A stretch of 64,000 nucleotides of DNA from positions 1,644,239-1,708,238 of the forward strand of contig CACVBU010000271.1 of assembly GCA_902728285.1 (NCBI GenBank), read 5' to 3'. This stretch comes from Clytia hemisphaerica (taxonomy: Eukaryota; Cnidaria; Hydrozoa; Leptothecata; Clytiidae). The notes under the pieces are model-generated. The model ran no database searches. It had not been told where the DNA came from and saw only the letters and a program-made list of their open reading frames with translations. This document shows positions 38,301 through 44,300 of this stretch, one piece after another (the first letter of the stretch is position 1; each line of letters starts with the position of its first letter). The translations under genes were made by a program, and so were the position numbers.

Positions 38301-41300
38301 GAAGATTGAATTTCAATAAAAGGCAGAAAATTCGTCGAAAAAAGCTAAAAAATCTGGTAAAATTCATAAAAATACATCAAATATGAGTTTCGAGGTATAT
38401 AAAGCCTTACAAAGACTTATTCCAGTCTAGAATCAAAAATCTGAGGAAAATTTCGTTAAAAGTAAATTGAAATGATTTTGGTGAACATTTTAAACCCTTT
38501 CGTTCCATCGGTTTCAAAATTTATTTGTTTAGTTACTGAAAAATGGTCTTAATCATGTAAAGCCTCTTGCGATTGCCAATTTTAAAATTAAATTTGTAGG
38601 TTGATTTTTAACGCTTTCGGGCACTTTCTGAAAGTAACTTTTTTATTCGATTGAGCATAACTTTTGATCTAATGAATCGAATTTAATAAATGACCCATCA
38701 AAATTTAAGTTTATCTTTCTTCTTTCTGATGGAATAGTGATGGTTGTTTCTTAATTCTTAGATTTTGAAAAAATCAGTTTCAAAGAGAGAAACTTTTTTG
38801 TGGCGCACCCGGTAGTAGTGTCGTCTGCATATTGGTTTTTACTCCCACCATCAACGTTATCTTGTAGGTCGACGGTATAAAGGTTGAATAGAATTGGTCC
38901 AAGTATATAGCCTTGAGGTACCCCAAACGATACAGTTCCGTAGTCAGATTTTTTGTCGTCAATCTGGACGAATTGGCGACGATTACATAAGCACGAAAGC
39001 ATAAGCATGGCAGCACTGTTCGAAAAGCCTATCTTTCGTAGTTTTACCAGTAGCGTTTTGTAATCGACGGTATCGAAGGCTTTGGAATAATCAAGAAAGG
39101 CGGCTAGTGTGACTTCGCTTTTGTTCATCGCACCAATGATGTCGTCTCGTATCTTCATTAGGAGCGTTTCGGTAGAATGACGCTTGCGGAAACCAGACAT
39201 GGTTTGTTTCTTTCGATGTACTCAACGATCTACTTTGCCATTAAACGTTCGTAAAGTTTTGATAAGATAGGCAAAACAGTGACGGGTCTGAATTGGTCAA
39301 GTCTGCGGTAGAAAGTCTTTTTAGTGTGTTTTATCTTTCTTTTTAATGCAATGCGAGCGTCACGAAATTCATTCCAGTCGGAGTCTGATTAAGTTCGATG
39401 AGCAGCGATGCGCTTCTGGTGGCAGCTTTGCTGTAGATCGTTGATTTGTAAGTCTTTCATCCAGGGTGCTTGCGGACGAGTGACTTTGATTCTTTTTAAG
39501 GGTGCGTGGCGTTCGACGCACTCAAAGAGTAGATGATTGAGTGTGCTTAGACTATCATCTGTACAATCGGTTGCATCGTCATCATCATCATTGCTCGACC
39601 GCAGTCGAGACAATGGATTCCACTCGCTGGCGCCAGGAGTCGCGGTTGCGCATAGCAGTGCCCAGGTCGCTAAGATCAAGGCCTGTATCCCTGCTCACCA
39701 CATCCGGAAAGGTAAGTTTTCTCGATCTCTGAGCCACACGTTTAGGTTTCCAAAGCAATAGGGAGGAAATAACCTCAGATGAGGCACGGAAACAATGACC
39801 AGCAAATTGAACGCGCTTGGCTTTAAGGAGGATAGAGATTGGTTTCAAGGAACCGTATATGGTACGTTTTGTTGGATGGTCACGCCAAGAGAGATTTTTA
39901 ACCCTTCTCAGAAGTCTGGTATAGGTACCGTCTAGTTGCTTTTCAAACTTTTTGGTAAGGGACCAGGTTTCTGAACCATACATAAGAATTGGCTCAATAG
40001 TTGACTTGAAAATTTTAACTTTGAGACTAGGGTCGATGAAGGAAGATGACCAAATACTATGCAGCTTATTGCATGCACTCCAAGCTAAACCTTTGCGAAT
40101 TTTAAAGTCTTTTTCAGAAGAAGAGATGTAAGAACCAAGATATTTGTAGTCTTCTACCTTTCGTAGGTTTGTACCAGATATTGTTTTAATATTGTCTGAT
40201 GATTCGTTAACATTAAGAGTCAAATATTCGGTTTTGGACTCATTGAGGTATAGGCCTGTACAGTTTGCAGCAGATTCAAGAGCAATTAGAAGATTTTGTG
40301 CATCCTCTAGGGTAGAGCTGATAAGTGCTATGTCGTCAGCAAAGTCTGTATCTGTTAAATGAACGGCAGGATTACGTGGACCAAGCCTACGTTGAAGAAG
40401 AAAACCGCAGCTAGATATTTTATCAACAGAAACGCGCATAAGGTAATCGACAACTAGAATAAAGAGAAATGGTGCAAGGGTATCACCCTGGAGAATACCA
40501 GCTAAAATAGAAAAAGTTGAAGTCTCACCATCAGGTGTTTGTACGCTACCAGTGAAAATTCCAAGCACTTTTCTGTGGCCGTTATACGGCCAGAAAACTC
40601 AATTTTAAATTTTGAGTCATAAAAAGTCGGAAAAATATAGACAGTAAACCTTAGTAAACAATAGTCAAAGTTATTTACTCTATAATCAAAGCTTTCAACA
40701 ATATAATATTTTTTCTTCTCTCTTTGTGTGTTTTTCTCTCTTGCCGTTCTTTTGACGAAATCAAAACATCAAAACATTCGAATCGAAGGCTCATTAGAAA
40801 AATATCAAAAAATTTGTTTTTTTAGGGCCATTCTTTTTATTGTTACCTACAGTTTTATTTTTTTATTCTATTGTAGAGTAGAATTATTAACTGTTTTATT
40901 GATTTACTAAGAAGGCCGCTAGAAATATGTCCCATTTTCTGATCAATTTTTCTTTTATATTCACTTTTAAAACTCCAGATTTGTTAGAATAATATCGAGT
41001 GGAAAGTACATTCCACAATGTTTGCTCCTTTTTTATTTTGAAATCTTACTTTAATAAATAAAGCTTTGTTTCTTTTGTTCTTGAAGCATTTCTTTTGTTC
41101 TTCAAGCATTTCTTTCCATCAGGGGCCGTAAGCTTTAAAAAAGACCTGTTTTAACCAGTCTAGAAGGGCTAATTTTCAAAAATTTTCTCCCGTCGGTGCC
41201 AACCATCGTGGCGCCTCCTTAGACACTAATTAAGGGACACTAAACTACGGCCCTATCACCCTAATACCTACCACTTTCAAAGTGGAGCCGCGGCCCCTAT

Positions 41301-44300
41301 CCATGCATGTTTAAAGTGTATTCTATTATAGTTACTAGTAAACGATAATTTTGTTTATGTTACGAAAGAAAAGTACTTATTTTTGTTGCATTTTAATTCT
41401 TGATATCATTAATAAACTCTTAACTAGGAGTCTGTTAGGGGGGGGTCTCAGATAATAGCAATGGCATGGCTGAAACTCAATTTCTAGATAAAAAAACGGC
41501 CAGTGGGAAAAGTGCTTGGAATTTTGCCTGGGTGGAAGCATCAGCTACGTATGTAGGTAAGTTGAAGTTTTTCATGTCACGTATTACTTTGTACCGTGGT
41601 TCGAATAGGGCGACACGAGTGTTCAAGCAGGCAAACACGGCATCATGATCACTGATTTCTGGTGTTGGTAGAACTTCGCAGAATTTGACTTTGCATGACG
41701 AGTTGGTCGAAATGTAGTCAATGAGCGACACTCCTTTACGTGATGGAGATTTGACATGCTGGGTGAGGTCGAACGAACGAAGGGTTTCGAGATACGAATC
41801 TTTTATTTGAGAGTTCGATAATAGATCGATATTAAAATCACCCGTTATTACCACGTTTCCTGTCCAGTCAAGAATAGCTGTTCCAACGATTCTGTCGAAG
41901 CTTTCAAGCCAATCCGCTTTTTCTTGGTTCGTGAAGTTCGGTTGATACGCAACATTGAGGAGTAGTTTAGAATGTTTGTTTTTTCCTTCAATTTCAACCC
42001 ATAGGGCTGGGTTGATTTTGGTGATATATTTGCGTATTTTGTGCTTGGTGTCATTTTTGATGTATATGCCGACACCACCACCACGCCTGTTGTCTCGGTT
42101 ATGATAGTAAAGTTTGTAACCTTCAATTTTAACATAATCAAGCAAGAAAGGATTGTCTTTTAGCCAGGTTTCGGTGAGTGTTACTGCATCGAATTTGTAT
42201 TTATTAACAAAGAGCACATTTTCATATCAGGTGTCTGCCCTATTGTTATATTGTGCTGATATAATAAAAAAAATGTTCATTTCCTTTTCTTGCTCCACAT
42301 CCGTGTCAATTCAATATCAAAAAGTTTGTAAATTAAAACTGATGAGTGAACAAACGATATCACTCTTATTTAAAAACAAAACCTTAAAAAAAAATTTACA
42401 AATAAATACTTACTCATCGTTGTAGACTTCATCACCAAGAAAAACATAAATTTCTAGAAGCGATATACCTAGAAGAGAAAAAATGGAGATCTAAACTTGC
42501 ACTTACTTCAGATAGAGAAATCCAGAAAAGTTTTTCACTTTTTCCACATCGCTTTTAAATTTGGTTGACATCATTCTGTGGAGATATTAGAGATATTTTT
42601 TGCATTGAAACCTTCCCACTTAAAACCTTATTTCAAAATGTAAAAATTTTCAACTTTTTTCGAACAATAATGTCAAAATTTTATTTTAGGACCAAAATTT
42701 AAATTTGGTTACATCCTTGGTTGATATTTTACAGACCGGTCCTTATTTTAGAATGTGAAAATTTTCAATTTTTTCGAACAATACTGTAAAAAGTTGTTAA
42801 TGATTTTACCCGTTGAAGGAATTTCATTGGCAAGTTGATGAACACAGTCAGTTATGAACTCAACGTCATCTTCATGATTGTTGCATTCACTGTTGTCTTT
42901 GTTCCTGGGTAAAAGAAAAATGTTTTTTATAAAGAGTAGGAGACCCATCTTTTGCAAATCCTTTATAATCAATAGTAATCCGAAACTGGGACTTAAAAAT
43001 GTGTAACTTCAAAGTGAAGCATTGAGATCATCTCAGGAACTATCTCTTAGCCCAACCAGGATTTGATGGTTATCTTAGTTAAATTATTTGGTGTCAAGAA
43101 TAAAATTCAAAAAAACTCTTTATTTATAAGGTTATTATTTTTAAGTGTCTTATTAAGAAATTACTTAAAGATCATGCCCATGCACTGCATCTTTGAATTA
43201 GCCCTCGTGGTACTTTAAAACTACAATACTCACAAATGTTTAAAAGTATTAGTCATTTCCTGTAAAGTGTCATGTTGAAAATTCTTGTTCCACGTGTAGC
43301 AACAATGCCATGTATCACTTGAATTTGATCCATTCTAAAAAGGGAGCAGCAGCAAAGTCGTAAAAAAAGAGATGAATTAGTTCTGTACTAGAGCCCATAT
43401 TTAACTGGATGTTTTTATTATTATTTTATGCAATTTAATAGTTCCAATTAGTAGAGACAATTTTGAAGGTTTGTTTAGAGAAACAAAAATGTCCACTTTT
43501 AGAGAAAGAATGAAAGAGCCATACCAAGAGGAAACTTGGAGGAAATACAATCGCAGCTGAAATAAAGAATAAACAAAAATATTTTATATTGAAGATAAAT
43601 CCAAAGAAAGCCAAAATAAAATAACGAACTAGAAATGAATGCGGCTAGTTCGAAACGCAGGTCACAGGTCACAGGTCAGTGATGACAGGTTGACTCTAAT
43701 CAATGTCATTGCAGAAGAAAATGTTTGGAAAACACAAAGAATTATCAAAAACATAATTCTCAAGCGATTTCATCCATATAAAACCATTTCAAACATCAAA
43801 ATTTAACCATGTGCTTTTATCGATCTTTCGCAGTTTGCGCCGTGTATAACGCAGACCAGAAAATTTAAAACCATATTATACGTATAACAGGTATATTACA
43901 TATTGTAATGTTTGTAATGTTATATGATGGTTACATATAATAAAACTCATCGCTCTAAAACTACCTTCTCAGAGAACTCACGAGCTTCTGATTGGTGTAA
44001 TTTTATATCCAGCCATATTGTTATCATCACATTCGGTATGCTAAATATTTTTGGTGTTTTTCTCTTGTAAGACATGATATTTTGTGATTCTGTCAACATT
44101 TTTGTCAAAAATTGTCATTAAGTCATTAAAATAACAATTGAATGATTAATTAGTTTCATCCTTCTAAAACCACTCTCTTAGGGACCTCACAAGCTTCTGA
44201 TTGGTGCCGTTTTATATCCATTCACACTATCAACATCACATTCTGTATAATAAATATTTTTCGTGCTTTTGTCTTGTTAGGCATCATATTTTATGATTTT

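Larger units (their letters stand above)
37189..42217 (-). mobile_element. LINE with endonuclease and RT, split by later insertions
   Basis: On the minus strand, 42217-41477 encodes the endonuclease (TETWLKDNPF, RRGGGVGIYIKN, VITGDFNIDLLS, SLIDYISTNSS, EISDHDAVF). 39679-39389 gives the linker (LNHLLFECVERHAPLKRIK, PQAPWMKDL). 39260-38815 gives the RT core (FDYSKAF-like LDYSKAFDTVDY, GVPQGYILGPILFNLY, YADDTT). 37984-37189 gives the RT C-terminus (LSTLRMSNLHDFM, YKLLGIQFDQNLNRQTHFD, LISKLHYCCSLFWNLP). It is split by another LINE fragment (about 39590-40575), a further 0.9-kb insert, and a MITE in the RT active-site region. It is a pseudogene in an MTBP intron, same strand. Confidence 0.88.
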
